From contig NZ_OZ038525.1 of the NCBI RefSeq assembly GCF_964036645.1, forward strand, positions 2,750,501 to 2,814,500: a DNA stretch of 64,000 nt, in the 5' to 3' direction. Shown piece by piece: positions 53,391-62,404 of the stretch; positions within the stretch are counted from its first letter, which is position 1, and each line of letters opens with the position of its first letter. A model generated the notes under the pieces. The model was not told the DNA's origin. It saw nothing but the letters and a program-made list of their open reading frames with translations, and ran no database searches. The stretch is from Tenacibaculum sp. 190524A02b. Its GTDB lineage: Bacteria > Bacteroidota > Bacteroidia > Flavobacteriales > Flavobacteriaceae. The translations under genes and the position numbers were made by a program.

Positions 53391-54251
53391 CTATTTGTTT
53401 TCTATTCTTTTAATACATTCTTTTAATGAATCTCTCCAATAAGGGATTTCAATATTGAAATCTTTTTTAATTTTAGCTTTATTTAAAAGCGAATAATTAG
53501 GTCTTTTAGCTGGTGTTGGATATTCTTTTGTTTCAATAGGATAAATAACACATTGTAATTTAGAAAAATCCATAATAGCTTTGGCAAAATCATACCAAGA
53601 AGCCACACCTTCATTTGAATAGTGATATATTTTTGCTAGCTTATTAATCTTTTCTTCCTTATCTAAAATATCTAGGCACAACCTTCCTAAATCTCTTGCA
53701 TAAGTAGGCGAACCAACTTGATCAAAAATAACATTCAATCGTTCTCTTTCTTTACCTAAACGAAGCATTGTTTTCACAAAATTATTTCCAAAACTAGAGT
53801 AAACCCATGATGTTCTTATAATAATAGCTTCAGCATTCGATTTCAAAACCTTTTGCTCCCCTTCCAACTTTGTAATTCCGTAAACTCCTATAGGATTTGG
53901 TAAATCTTCTTCTATATAAGGTGTGAAATTTTCTCCATTAAAAACATAATCAGTAGATATATGAATTAACTTTCCTGTACCTATTGCTTTGGCTAAATTA
54001 GCAACTCCAGCATTATTTACACCATCTGCTTTTTCTTTTTCTTCTTCAGCTTTATCAACTGCTGTATAGGCAGCGCAATTTATGATAGCTTCAATTTCTT
54101 TAGAACTAATATATTCTTTAACCTTTTCATAGTTAGTTATGTCAAGCTCTTTAGAGCCTTCAAAAAAGAAATTGTGCTTTGTGTATAATGGTGACAATTC
54201 TTTTATTTCAGATCCTAATTGACCATTTGCTCCAGTAACAAGTATATTCAT
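53391..54251 (-). CDS. rfbD: dTDP-4-dehydrorhamnose reductase
   Basis: Final reduction to dTDP-L-rhamnose by an NAD(P)H-dependent SDR, 286 aa. Motifs: NILVTGANGQLGSEI, INCAAYTAVDKAEEE, HISTDYVFNGENFTPYIEEDLPNPIGVYGITKLEGEQ (YxxxK), IIRTSWVYSSFGNNFVKTM and DQVGSPTYARDL. It is placed between rfbC and rfbB with one-base spacers, so translation is likely coupled. The RmlD-like gene at 58980-59843 is a distinct reductase of another pathway. Confidence 0.97.
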   Translation of the reverse strand: MNILVTGANGQLGSEIKELSPLYTKHNFFFEGSKELDITNYEKVKEYISSKEIEAIINCAAYTAVDKAEEEKEKADGVNNAGVANLAKAIGTGKLIHISTDYVFNGENFTPYIEEDLPNPIGVYGITKLEGEQKVLKSNAEAIIIRTSWVYSSFGNNFVKTMLRLGKERERLNVIFDQVGSPTYARDLGRLCLDILDKEEKINKLAKIYHYSNEGVASWYDFAKAIMDFSKLQCVIYPIETKEYPTPAKRPNYSLLNKAKIKKDFNIEIPYWRDSLKECIKRIENK

Positions 54252-54252
54252 T

Positions 54253-54807
54253 TTAATAGGTAAAAGGACTTTTTAATTCTTTTAATGTAGCTAATTTTTC
54301 ATCTTTTCCTGATAATTTAACTTCATCAATCTCTAATTGCCAATCAATATTTAAATCACTATCATTCCATATAATACCGCTATCATACTCAGGAGCATAT
54401 TTGTTATCTACCTTGTAAGCAAAAATTGCTTCTTCAGATAATACAGAATAGCCATGAGCGAAACCTCTAGGCACAAACAATTGTCGTTTATTTTCTTCTG
54501 AAAGTTCAACTGCTACATACCTACCATAAGTTGGTGAACCAATTCTTATATCAACCGCTACATCCAACACTTTTCCTTGTATACATCGTACCAATTTAGC
54601 TTGTGCAAAAGGAGGTTTTTGAAAATGCAATCCTCTTAATACGCCTCTAGATGATTTTGATTCATTATCTTGAACAAAATTGATTTTATGAATATTTTCT
54701 TCGAACTGTTCCTTATTAAAGGATTCAAGAAAATAACCTCTATGATCTCCAAAAATTTTTGGTTCTATAATAATAACCTCTGGAATTTCTGTCTTAATAA
54801 AATTCAT
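54253..54807 (-). CDS. rfbC: dTDP-4-dehydrorhamnose 3,5-epimerase
   Basis: Cupin-fold epimerase, third enzyme in order of reaction; 184 aa. Motifs: IIEPKIFGDHRGYFLESFN, FVQDNESKSSRGVLRGLHFQKPPFAQAKLVRCIQG (catalytic His region), DVAVDIRIGSPTYGRY, LFVPRGFAHGYSVLSEEAIFAYKVDNKYAPEYDSGIIWNDSDLNIDW. Complete and of usual length. Spaced 2 bases from rfbA and 1 base from rfbD. Confidence 0.97.
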   Translation of the reverse strand: MNFIKTEIPEVIIIEPKIFGDHRGYFLESFNKEQFEENIHKINFVQDNESKSSRGVLRGLHFQKPPFAQAKLVRCIQGKVLDVAVDIRIGSPTYGRYVAVELSEENKRQLFVPRGFAHGYSVLSEEAIFAYKVDNKYAPEYDSGIIWNDSDLNIDWQLEIDEVKLSGKDEKLATLKELKSPFTY

Positions 54808-54809
54808 GT

Positions 54810-55682
54810 TTATTTAGTAAGATTTAAAAGGTACTGACCGTAATTGTTTTTCTTTAATGGCTCAGCTAGTATTCTTACTTGCTCTTTATCTATATATCCC
54901 ATATATAATGCTATTTCCTCTAAGCAGGCTACCTTTAGTCCTTGTCTCTTTTCAATTGTCTCTATAAACTGCCCTGCTTCCATTAACGAATCGTGTGTTC
55001 CAGTATCTAACCAAGCAAAACCTCTTCCCATTAATTCAACCTTTAATGCTTTATCTTCTAAATACTTTTGGTTTACTGAAGTAATTTCTAATTCTCCCCT
55101 ATCTGATGGCTTTACATTTTCTGCTATTCCAACTACATTGTTTGGATAAAAATATAGCCCTACAACGGCATAATTAGATTTGGGTTGTTTTGGTTTTTCT
55201 TCTATAGAAGTAACATTTCCAGAATTATCAAATTCTGCAACACCATATCTTTCAGGATCTCCTACATAATATCCAAAAACGGTTGCCTTCTTTTCTTTTT
55301 CAACATTATTAATAGCATTTTTTAACATCTCTGGTAGTCCATGCCCATAAAATATATTATCTCCCAATATTAGACAAACATCATCATTCCCTATAAATTC
55401 TTTCCCTATAATAAACGCTTGCGCTAATCCATCTGGTGAAGGTTGTTCTGCATAACTTAATTGTATTCCTAACTCTTTCCCTGAACCTAGTAGGTTTTCA
55501 AAGTTTGCTAAGTCTTGTGGTGTAGAAATTATCAATATATCCTTAATACCAGCTAACATCAATACAGACAATGGATAATAAATCATAGGTTTATCGTATA
55601 CTGGTAATAGTTGTTTTGATACTCCTTTTGTTATAGGGTATAGTCTTGTCCCTGATCCTCCCGCTAGTATTATGCCTTTCAT
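54810..55682 (-). CDS. rfbA: Glucose-1-phosphate thymidylyltransferase
   Basis: First enzyme of dTDP-L-rhamnose synthesis: Glc-1-P + dTTP to dTDP-glucose. 290 aa. Motifs: [97 protein letters not shown], and [17 protein letters not shown]. First gene of the rfb run; 178 bases separate it from the upstream transferase, with a possible -7 element (TAGTTTTG on the minus strand) at 55833-55840. Confidence 0.97.
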   Translation of the reverse strand: MKGIILAGGSGTRLYPITKGVSKQLLPVYDKPMIYYPLSVLMLAGIKDILIISTPQDLANFENLLGSGKELGIQLSYAEQPSPDGLAQAFIIGKEFIGNDDVCLILGDNIFYGHGLPEMLKNAINNVEKEKKATVFGYYVGDPERYGVAEFDNSGNVTSIEEKPKQPKSNYAVVGLYFYPNNVVGIAENVKPSDRGELEITSVNQKYLEDKALKVELMGRGFAWLDTGTHDSLMEAGQFIETIEKRQGLKVACLEEIALYMGYIDKEQVRILAEPLKKNNYGQYLLNLTK

Positions 55683-55860
55683 TTATTTATCGCTTTAAAA
55701 GTAAAATTAAGTATTCTTAACTGAATAGAAAATTATTCATGGAAGTAAAAAAATCAATTTTATACTGGTATTACTAATTTAGATTTATTAAAGTTTGTTA
55801 CACTTTTATAGCAAAAAAATAAATTTAATATTCAAAACTATTTTTTTACTGCTTCATTGT

Positions 55861-56814
55861 TTATGAATGTTTTCTTTCAACTTTTCTAAAAACATTCCAA
55901 TAAATAGTACTTAAAGTAATAGATATTATTAAAATAATACTTAATTGAAATACCATATCTTTCTTATAATTTAAGAATACAATAATATTTATAAAAAACT
56001 GTAGTATCGAATAAATCAATGAGACTTTTAAATGTGAAACTTTAAGTTTATCAACTAATTTTTGATAAATATGATGTCTATGTGGTTGCGTCAATCTTTC
56101 TCCTATTGATTTCCTATAAATAATAGTCAAAATACTATCTGCTCCATAAACAGCAACTAAAAGAATAATTATAGGAGATTTTAACTCTTTTATTAATAGA
56201 ATTCCAATAAAAAAAATTAAAACTGCTATTGAAATACTCCCAATATCGCCCGCAAACATCCTTGCCTTTTTCCTAAAGTTATAAAAACCAAAAACAATTA
56301 AAGACAAAACTGGATAAATTATTAACTCTATATCAAGGATATCCTCTTTCAAATTAATAGTATACATTCCTAACAATACAATTATACTATACAGTCCTGT
56401 AATACCATTTATACCATCCATAAAATTGTAAATATTTATAAATCCTACACCAAAAATTAATATTGGGATCAATAAAACAAAATTATTATGTATTAACTCC
56501 AATTGATACATACATAAAAAAATCGCTAAGAACTGAAAAGGTAATCGTACACTTGAACTCAGGGTGATAATATCATCAATGAAACTAACTATAGCGATTA
56601 ATGAAACTCCTAATATTAAATAAGGAAAATTATAACTAGTGCTAAAAAAGTATATCAGAATAGCAAAATAAAATAATATTCCTCCTCCTCTGATCGTTGG
56701 TGTAGTATGCGAACTTCTATGATTAGGCTTATCGATAATATTAAGTTTATCTGCTAATTTTATATATACAACTGATAAAACAGCTAGTACTAAAAATACA
56801 ATTAGGTAATTCAT
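55861..56814 (-). CDS. Polyprenyl-phosphate sugar-1-phosphate transferase, MraY/WecA/WbpL family
   Basis: Integral membrane enzyme that starts glycan assembly by moving a sugar-1-phosphate (GlcNAc, QuiNAc or FucNAc) to undecaprenyl phosphate. 317 aa with about 9-10 hydrophobic segments. Family motifs: NIIDKPNHRSSHTTPTIRGGGILFY, the Mg-binding FIDDIITL, FMDGINGITGLY, ARMFAGDIGSISI and the loop QPHRHHIYQKLVDKLKVSH (HIHH-like). It starts one base after the WbpV-like reductase gene, the same pairing as wbpV-wbpL in Pseudomonas aeruginosa, which suggests QuiNAc or FucNAc as first sugar (inference). Confidence 0.92.
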   Translation of the reverse strand: MNYLIVFLVLAVLSVVYIKLADKLNIIDKPNHRSSHTTPTIRGGGILFYFAILIYFFSTSYNFPYLILGVSLIAIVSFIDDIITLSSSVRLPFQFLAIFLCMYQLELIHNNFVLLIPILIFGVGFINIYNFMDGINGITGLYSIIVLLGMYTINLKEDILDIELIIYPVLSLIVFGFYNFRKKARMFAGDIGSISIAVLIFFIGILLIKELKSPIIILLVAVYGADSILTIIYRKSIGERLTQPHRHHIYQKLVDKLKVSHLKVSLIYSILQFFINIIVFLNYKKDMVFQLSIILIISITLSTIYWNVFRKVERKHS

Positions 56815-56815
56815 T

Positions 56816-57763
56816 TTAAGTATTGAAAGATTTCACAGTTAGTTCAATTCCTTTTTTCCCTGTTAAAGGAAACTCTTTCTGCATTACTTTTTTAATTTTT
56901 TTATTGGAAACAACATAATTTTCTGTTAGTTTCTGCAATCTTTCTGAGTTTATGGGAATTGGTAAGTAATCTCCTATTTTTGCTAGTAAAGAAATTATAA
57001 ATTTTGGAATATTTAAAACAGACACTTTCTTACCAATAGTCTGACCAATAATTTCAACCAAATCTTTTGTAGAGAGAGTTTTATCGTCAGCTACATTATA
57101 AACACCTCCAGGTATTTGATCATTTTCAATCAACTCTCTTATCAAAAAACAAAGATTTTCTACAGATAAAAAAGAACGCTGATTCTCATACTTTCCAAAT
57201 GGATACGGTATCCCTTTTTCTACAAAATTGTATAATAAATTTAAGTTACCTTTATTATTTGGGCCATGAATCATACATGGTCTAAGTATATATACTCTTT
57301 TCTTATTAGTTACTTGCTTTGACAAAATATATTCCTCCGCCGCTAATTTAGATTTCCCATAAGCCGTCACAGGCTTGGATATGTGGTTTTCATCCAATAC
57401 TCCATCAACAACATCTGCAGTAGCTTTCACTGAACTCATGTAAATGAAAACCTTACAATCACTTTCTAAAAACTGATTAAAAAGCTTCTTGGTTAGTTCA
57501 GTATTTGCTTCATAATACTCTTTATCACCTGAGTTTTTCTTTAAATCATGTGCCTTACCTGCAAGATGAATAAATGAAGTACTTTTATCAAAACTACTTT
57601 TATCTAATTTACCATAAGAGATTATGTCATTATCAATGGATTCTTTTCTAGAAACTCCTATTACTTCATATGCATTTTGAAGATACTGTTTTAGATTCCC
57701 TCCTACAAAACCAGAAATACCAGAAATTAAAATATTATTCAAATTTTCATTATTCATTTTCAA
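56816..57763 (-). CDS. NAD-dependent sugar epimerase/reductase, WbpV-like
   Basis: Extended SDR of 315 aa: NILISGISGFVGGNL, SFIHLAGKAHDL, YMSSVKATADVVDGVLDENHISKPVTAYGKSKLAAEEY (YxxxK), RPCMIHGPNNKGNLNLL and YNVADDKTLSTKDLV. Proteins with HLAGKAHD and this pairing with an MraY-like transferase reduce UDP-4-keto-6-deoxy-GlcNAc to UDP-QuiNAc or UDP-FucNAc. The needed 4-keto substrate could come from the WbpM-like enzyme at 30686-32590. Its first 14 bases overlap the end of the upstream glycosyltransferase; the start may be Met1 or Met3. Confidence 0.87.
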   Translation of the reverse strand: MKMNNENLNNILISGISGFVGGNLKQYLQNAYEVIGVSRKESIDNDIISYGKLDKSSFDKSTSFIHLAGKAHDLKKNSGDKEYYEANTELTKKLFNQFLESDCKVFIYMSSVKATADVVDGVLDENHISKPVTAYGKSKLAAEEYILSKQVTNKKRVYILRPCMIHGPNNKGNLNLLYNFVEKGIPYPFGKYENQRSFLSVENLCFLIRELIENDQIPGGVYNVADDKTLSTKDLVEIIGQTIGKKVSVLNIPKFIISLLAKIGDYLPIPINSERLQKLTENYVVSNKKIKKVMQKEFPLTGKKGIELTVKSFNT

Positions 57764-58961
57764 AAATTTCTATAAGCTTGGTCAATAACCTCTCTCTTTC
57801 AAAATTATCATTAAAATATTTTATGGCATTATTCCCAAACTCTTTTCGTTCTTCTAATGAAGATGTATACAACTTCATAATTGCTTTTTCTAATTTTTTA
57901 GAGTCACTTGATGGGGCTGTAAAACCTGATTTAGACTCTTTAATAACTTTTGCTCCTTCACCATCTAATCCAGCAATAATTGGTTTTCCACAAGCTAAGT
58001 ACGATTGAATTTTGGAAGGGATCGTTAAAGAGAATATTTTACTCTTCTTTAAAGTAACTAATAAAGCGTCACTACATGCAAAAAAATGTGGCATTGTATC
58101 TACTGGAAAAGAACCTAACAGATGAAAATTGCTTTCTAAATCATATTCTTTAATTTTTTGAAAGACATAGTCCTTTTTTCTTCCACTTCCTAGTATTATA
58201 AAATGTATATCACTTGTATTTCCCTTTATTTTTTTTGCTGTAGATAATATATTTTCAAAATCTTGTGCCTCACCAATATTTCCTGCAAACATTATTGAAA
58301 AAGGAACCCGAGGTACTAGTTTTCTAATATTTTCTGATGGCTTAACTATACCAAACATAGATTCTGTAGAGTTTGGGTAATAAATTATCTTATCATTACT
58401 AACTTTTTGATTTAAAATATATTCTCTAAAGCCTTCTGATTGAATTAACACTTTTTTTGAATTTTTATAAATCCAGCGTGTCAATCTATCTAATATCCCA
58501 AGAATAAATTTATTTTCAATTTGCCCTGCCACTGACACACTCTCAGGCCATAAATCTTGCACCCAGAAATACATAGGTACTTTTAACTTTTTAGACAAAA
58601 AAACTGCTGGAATTCCAACAGTAATTGGTGAAGGTTCATAGACAAAAATTAAATCATATTTTTCTTTTATGAATAATGATTTGAAAAAAGCAAAAAAAGC
58701 AAACGATAGATAATTTAACATTAATCTGATTCCTCCACTTTTACCTCTAGGAATTAAATTAGATCTATAGATTTTAATTCCTTTCCAATCTTCATCTGAT
58801 TTTTTAGAAAAGCTATAACCTTCAAAAAAACTCCCACTCGGATAATTTGGTTTTCCTGTAAGTACAGAAACCTCATGACCTCTTTCCAAGAGTCCTAATG
58901 CTAAGTCATTTATTCTAAAACTCTCAGGCCAAAAGTATTGTGTCACTATTAATATCTTCAT
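57750..58961 (-). CDS. wbuB: GT4-family glycosyltransferase, WbuB-like
   Basis: Cytoplasmic/peripheral glycosyltransferase of 403 aa with GT-B fold. N-terminal LIVTQYFWPESFRINDLALGLLERGHEVSVLTGKPNYPSG is characteristic of WbuB, which in E. coli transfers L-FucNAc or L-QuiNAc. The C-terminal nucleotide-binding half shows FSIMFAGNIGEAQDFENIL, FHLLGSFPVDTMPHFFACSDALLVTLKK and SYLACGKPIIAGLDGEGAKVI. It follows the L-sugar synthesis genes on the same strand (18 bases after the reductase), consistent with using their product. Acceptor specificity cannot be read. Confidence 0.88.
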   Translation of the reverse strand: MKILIVTQYFWPESFRINDLALGLLERGHEVSVLTGKPNYPSGSFFEGYSFSKKSDEDWKGIKIYRSNLIPRGKSGGIRLMLNYLSFAFFAFFKSLFIKEKYDLIFVYEPSPITVGIPAVFLSKKLKVPMYFWVQDLWPESVSVAGQIENKFILGILDRLTRWIYKNSKKVLIQSEGFREYILNQKVSNDKIIYYPNSTESMFGIVKPSENIRKLVPRVPFSIMFAGNIGEAQDFENILSTAKKIKGNTSDIHFIILGSGRKKDYVFQKIKEYDLESNFHLLGSFPVDTMPHFFACSDALLVTLKKSKIFSLTIPSKIQSYLACGKPIIAGLDGEGAKVIKESKSGFTAPSSDSKKLEKAIMKLYTSSLEERKEFGNNAIKYFNDNFERERLLTKLIEIFENE

Positions 58962-58979
58962 AATAGAAAATTACAACAA

Positions 58980-59843
58980 CTAATAATGTACATAAATCTT
59001 CTCATATTTATCCATCCAATTTTTCATTTCGCTAATCATCTCGTTATAACTAGGGACTTTATATTCAAAATTAGATCTTGTATTTACTAAACTTTTATCT
59101 ACTTTATAGTTTGGATTAGGAATAATATTTATACTCTTATTTCTAAAATAAGTATTAAACTCTTGCAATAAGTTATACTTATTTATTTTTTCATTGTTAG
59201 TTAATTGATACAATCCTGTTAGATTTTGAGCTACAGCTTCCTTGATTGCTTTAGCTAACTCTATTGTAGTAATTCCAGACCAATAAGCCTCTGAAAACCC
59301 ATTAATTTTGGTTTTCTGACTCATAAACCAATGAAACAAACCAATACCATCTTTTTTCAATTCTGGTCCAATTATAGAAGTTCTAAATGTTAAGTCTTTT
59401 GAGTTTATTACTTCTCCTAAAGCTTTAGATTGTGCATAAAATCCAACTCCATTCTTAAAGTCATCCTCTTTATAACCTCCTTCTTTTCCTGAGAAAACAC
59501 AATCTGTACTTATATGTATTAATTTAAAGTCGTAAATATTCCCAAGTTTAGATAATAAATGAGGAAAATAACTATTAAACCATATCGCTAATTCAGGATT
59601 ATCTTCTGCTGTTTTGTTTAAAAGTCCAATACAATTTACTACAACATCAAACTTCTGTTTTTCTAAGATAATTTCTAATTCATTTACATTAGAAACATCT
59701 AAATTAATTAATTTATTTTCAGGCTGTATATTTCTTGCTATTCCCCAAACATCAAAACCTTCTAGTGTTTCAAAATACGCTTTAATAACATGACCAGCCA
59801 TACCACGAGCCCCTATTACTAATATTTTTTTTATTTGTTCCAT
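58980..59843 (-). CDS. RmlD-like 4-keto-sugar reductase (QnlB/WbvR-like)
   Basis: SDR of 287 aa related to dTDP-4-dehydrorhamnose reductase: ILVIGARGMAGHVIKAYFE, VNCIGLLNKTAEDNPELAIWFNSYFPHLL, HISTDCVFSGKEGGYKEDDFKNGVGFYAQSKALGEV (YxxxK). In L-QuiNAc loci the reductase is RmlD-like (WbvR/QnlB), whereas L-FucNAc loci use CapF/WbjC, a reductase fused to a cupin. Here the reductase has no cupin; a separate cupin gene lies at 60964. This favours UDP-L-QuiNAc as product (inference). The start overlaps the end of the 2-epimerase gene by 13 bases. Confidence 0.85.
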   Translation of the reverse strand: MEQIKKILVIGARGMAGHVIKAYFETLEGFDVWGIARNIQPENKLINLDVSNVNELEIILEKQKFDVVVNCIGLLNKTAEDNPELAIWFNSYFPHLLSKLGNIYDFKLIHISTDCVFSGKEGGYKEDDFKNGVGFYAQSKALGEVINSKDLTFRTSIIGPELKKDGIGLFHWFMSQKTKINGFSEAYWSGITTIELAKAIKEAVAQNLTGLYQLTNNEKINKYNLLQEFNTYFRNKSINIIPNPNYKVDKSLVNTRSNFEYKVPSYNEMISEMKNWMDKYEKIYVHY

Positions 59844-60952
59844 ATTACTTTATTGACTATTGAAGTATAACTTTGTATTACTTTAACCACTCTTTCTGAA
59901 GTATTAGTTACATCGTATTCCCAAGGTAATACAGTTTCTTCATCTACTGATAGACCTTTAGTAATTTCTATTGCATTTAGTATTTCTTCTTTACTAATAC
60001 CTCCTAACACTACTGTTCCTGCATCTATTGCTTCTGGTCTTTCCGTGCTTGTTCTTATACTTACTGCAGGAAATCTCATCATACCCGATTCCTCACTAAT
60101 TGTTCCACTATCTGATAAAACAGCATATGAATTCTTTTGTAGTTTTACATAATCAAAAAAACCTAGAGGTGGTATATTAGTTATTAAAGGATGAAACTTT
60201 ATATTATTCTTTGCTATCCTATTTTTTGTTCTAGGATGTGTCGAGAAAATAATAGGCATTTGATATTTTTCCGCAACAGCATTTAAAGATTTTGCTAAAA
60301 TTTCGAAATGATTTTTTAAATCTATGTTTTCTTCACGATGAGCACTAACAACAAAATAATTATTTTGAGTTAAGTTTAATCTTTCAACAACATCGCTAGT
60401 TTTTATTTTATCTTCATATTTATTCAAAACTTCACGCAAAGGTGACCCGGTTACAAAAACATGATCTTTCCTATATCCTTCACTCAAAAGATACCTTCTA
60501 CTATGCTCAGTATAAGTAAGATTTATATCTGAAATATGATCTGAAATTTTTCTGTTAATTTCTTCAGGAACATTCTGATCAAAACATCTATTACCTGCCT
60601 CCATATGAAAAATTGGAATTTTTAATCTTTTAGCAGCTATAGTGCTTAACACACTATTTGTATCTCCTAAAACTAGTAAAGCGTCAGGTTTTTCTTCTAC
60701 AAGAACTTCATAAGATTTAGATATAACATTTCCAATAGTTTCCCCTAAATGGTTTCCAGCTACATTAAGAAAAAAATCTGGTTTTCTAAGGTTTAGGTCT
60801 TCAAAAAAGATCTCATTAAGCTCATAATCATAATTTTGACCTGTATGTATTAAAATATGATTAAAATATTGGTCGCATTTTTTAATACATTCTGCTAACC
60901 TAATAATTTCAGGCCTAGTACCTAAAATTGTCGCTACTTTCATTTTTTTCAT
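59831..60952 (-). CDS. UDP-N-acetylglucosamine 2-epimerase-type enzyme (WbjD/QnlC-like)
   Basis: Non-hydrolysing 2-epimerase family, 373 aa. Motifs: ATILGTRPEIIRLAECIKKC, LIHTGQNYDYELNEIFFEDL, LGDTNSVLSTIAAKRLKIPIFHMEAGNRCFDQNVPEEINRKISDHISD, SAHREENIDLKNHFEIL, and DSGTISEESGMMRFPAVSIRTSTERPEA. The HMEAGNRCFD variant is the one seen in the L-FucNAc/L-QuiNAc branch (WbjD, FnlC, CapG) rather than in ManNAc-forming WecB. It would perform the last C-2 epimerisation. It overlaps the reductase by 13 bases and follows the cupin gene by 11. Confidence 0.9.
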   Translation of the reverse strand: MKKMKVATILGTRPEIIRLAECIKKCDQYFNHILIHTGQNYDYELNEIFFEDLNLRKPDFFLNVAGNHLGETIGNVISKSYEVLVEEKPDALLVLGDTNSVLSTIAAKRLKIPIFHMEAGNRCFDQNVPEEINRKISDHISDINLTYTEHSRRYLLSEGYRKDHVFVTGSPLREVLNKYEDKIKTSDVVERLNLTQNNYFVVSAHREENIDLKNHFEILAKSLNAVAEKYQMPIIFSTHPRTKNRIAKNNIKFHPLITNIPPLGFFDYVKLQKNSYAVLSDSGTISEESGMMRFPAVSIRTSTERPEAIDAGTVVLGGISKEEILNAIEITKGLSVDEETVLPWEYDVTNTSERVVKVIQSYTSIVNKVIWNK

Positions 60953-60963
60953 GGTTATATCTT

Positions 60964-61377
60964 TTATTTAAAATAACTTGCATCATACTTATAATTATCT
61001 TCTATTTCATTAAGATGATAATCTGACATTACTAGTAATTTTGAATTCTGCTCTTTTGCTTGAATACTACTAATAAAACCAGGAGGAATATGCAAAACAT
61101 CTAATTGTTTATCTGAGATTTCAAATCTCTCTCTCTTTAAATTTGCAGAAGGTTTTTCCCAGTTATCAATACAAATTAATTCTATCCTAAAACTTCCTAC
61201 TAGAGCTGCAAACCATCTTTGTTCTACTTTATGACCTTGCCATCTTCTTATAAAAGAAGTATTTATATTTTGAATTGTATAAATTCTTTTAATGTCCGTA
61301 GCATTAAATAAATTATTGAAATTTAATTCCCCTCTTTCATCTTTGAAGCTATCTCCTGAAATAATCTTAGGACTCAT
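60964..61377 (-). CDS. Cupin-fold sugar isomerase/epimerase-like protein (WxcM/FdtA type)
   Basis: A 137-aa single-domain cupin. FKDERGELNFNN resembles the start of RmlC-like proteins. The core SFIRRWQGHKVEQRWFAALVGSFRIELICID has the RGHxHKxxxQ...GS pattern of WxcM/FdtA-type nucleotide-sugar ketoisomerases. LHIPPGFISSIQAKEQNSKLLVMSDYHLNE closes the barrel. It lies between the dehydratase and the 2-epimerase, with spacings of 10-11 bases. It may act as a stand-alone counterpart of the cupin half of CapF/WbjC, or as an extra epimerase; catalysis is not proven by sequence. Confidence 0.8.
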   Translation of the reverse strand: MSPKIISGDSFKDERGELNFNNLFNATDIKRIYTIQNINTSFIRRWQGHKVEQRWFAALVGSFRIELICIDNWEKPSANLKRERFEISDKQLDVLHIPPGFISSIQAKEQNSKLLVMSDYHLNEIEDNYKYDASYFK

Positions 61378-61387
61378 TTACAATACT

Positions 61388-62404
61388 TTATAGATTTAAT
61401 TCTTTTAACTCTTGTTGAACTAATGGTAATTTCTTCAATAAGCTTTTCATACTCTCTACATTACACTGTTCTGTATTATGAGAGTGGTAATCTTCAACCA
61501 ACGACACATCTTCCTCCCCTTCAGAAAAATATCTAGCATAATTTAAGTCTCTATTATCTGCAGGTATTCTGTAAAAATCTCCCATATCTTCTGCTTTTGC
61601 CATTTCTTCACGAGTACATAAGGTCTCATAAAGCTTTTCTCCATGCCTAGTTCCAATAATTTTAACTTTATTAGTAGCATTAAACATTTCTCTTAGTGCT
61701 TGGGCTAAATCTCCTATAGTACCTGCAGGTGCCTTATTAACAAAAAGATCTCCTGAGTTACCATTTTCAAAAGCAAATAAAACCAATTCTACTGCCTCAT
61801 CTAAAGACATTAAAAAACGAGTCATCTTTGGATCTGTAATAGTTAACGGTTCATTATTCTTTATTTGATTAATAAATAAAGGAATCACAGATCCTCTAGA
61901 AGCCATTACGTTTCCATAACGAGTTAAACAAACAATAGTATTTGTATAATTTCTTGAAGCTGCTATAGCTACTTTTTCCATCAACGCTTTAGAAATTCCC
62001 ATTGCGTTAATTGGATAAGCTGCTTTATCTGTACTTAAACAAATAACTTTTTTAACGTCATTTGTAGCAGCTGCATCAATTACATTCTGCGTTCCTATAA
62101 CATTAGTTTTAGTAGCTTCTATAGGGAAAAACTCACAAGAAGGCACCTGCTTTAATGCTGCAGCATGAAAAACATAATCTACTCCTTTCATTGCTCTTTC
62201 TACACTATCATAATCTCTTACGTCTCCTATATAAAATTTTAGCTTTTCATTTTTTAACTGATTCCTCATATCATCCTGTTTTTTTTCATCTCGTGAAAAA
62301 ATTCGAATTTCTTTAAAGTGATCAGTACTTAAGAATTTTTTCAATACAGCATTTCCAAATGAACCTGTTCCTCCAGTAATTAATAACGTCTTATTTTTCA
62401 ACAT
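61388..62404 (-). CDS. UDP-GlcNAc 4,6-dehydratase/5-epimerase (WbjB/CapE/QnlA-like)
   Basis: Soluble SDR of 338 aa that would start UDP-L-FucNAc/L-QuiNAc synthesis from UDP-GlcNAc. Motifs: LLITGGTGSFGNAVLKKFL, IRIFSRDEKKQDDMR, FYIGDVRDYDSVERAMKGVDYVFHAAALKQVPSCEFFPIEATKTNVIGTQNVI, STDKAAYPINAMGISKALMEKV (MGISK in place of YxxxK), RYGNVMASRGSVIPLFI and GTRHGEKLYETLCTREEM. Unlike the 634-aa enzyme at 30686 it has no membrane domain, so the window has both an inverting soluble and a membrane-bound 4,6-dehydratase. Its start overlaps the upstream glycosyltransferase by 14 bases. Confidence 0.93.
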   Translation of the reverse strand: MLKNKTLLITGGTGSFGNAVLKKFLSTDHFKEIRIFSRDEKKQDDMRNQLKNEKLKFYIGDVRDYDSVERAMKGVDYVFHAAALKQVPSCEFFPIEATKTNVIGTQNVIDAAATNDVKKVICLSTDKAAYPINAMGISKALMEKVAIAASRNYTNTIVCLTRYGNVMASRGSVIPLFINQIKNNEPLTITDPKMTRFLMSLDEAVELVLFAFENGNSGDLFVNKAPAGTIGDLAQALREMFNATNKVKIIGTRHGEKLYETLCTREEMAKAEDMGDFYRIPADNRDLNYARYFSEGEEDVSLVEDYHSHNTEQCNVESMKSLLKKLPLVQQELKELNL

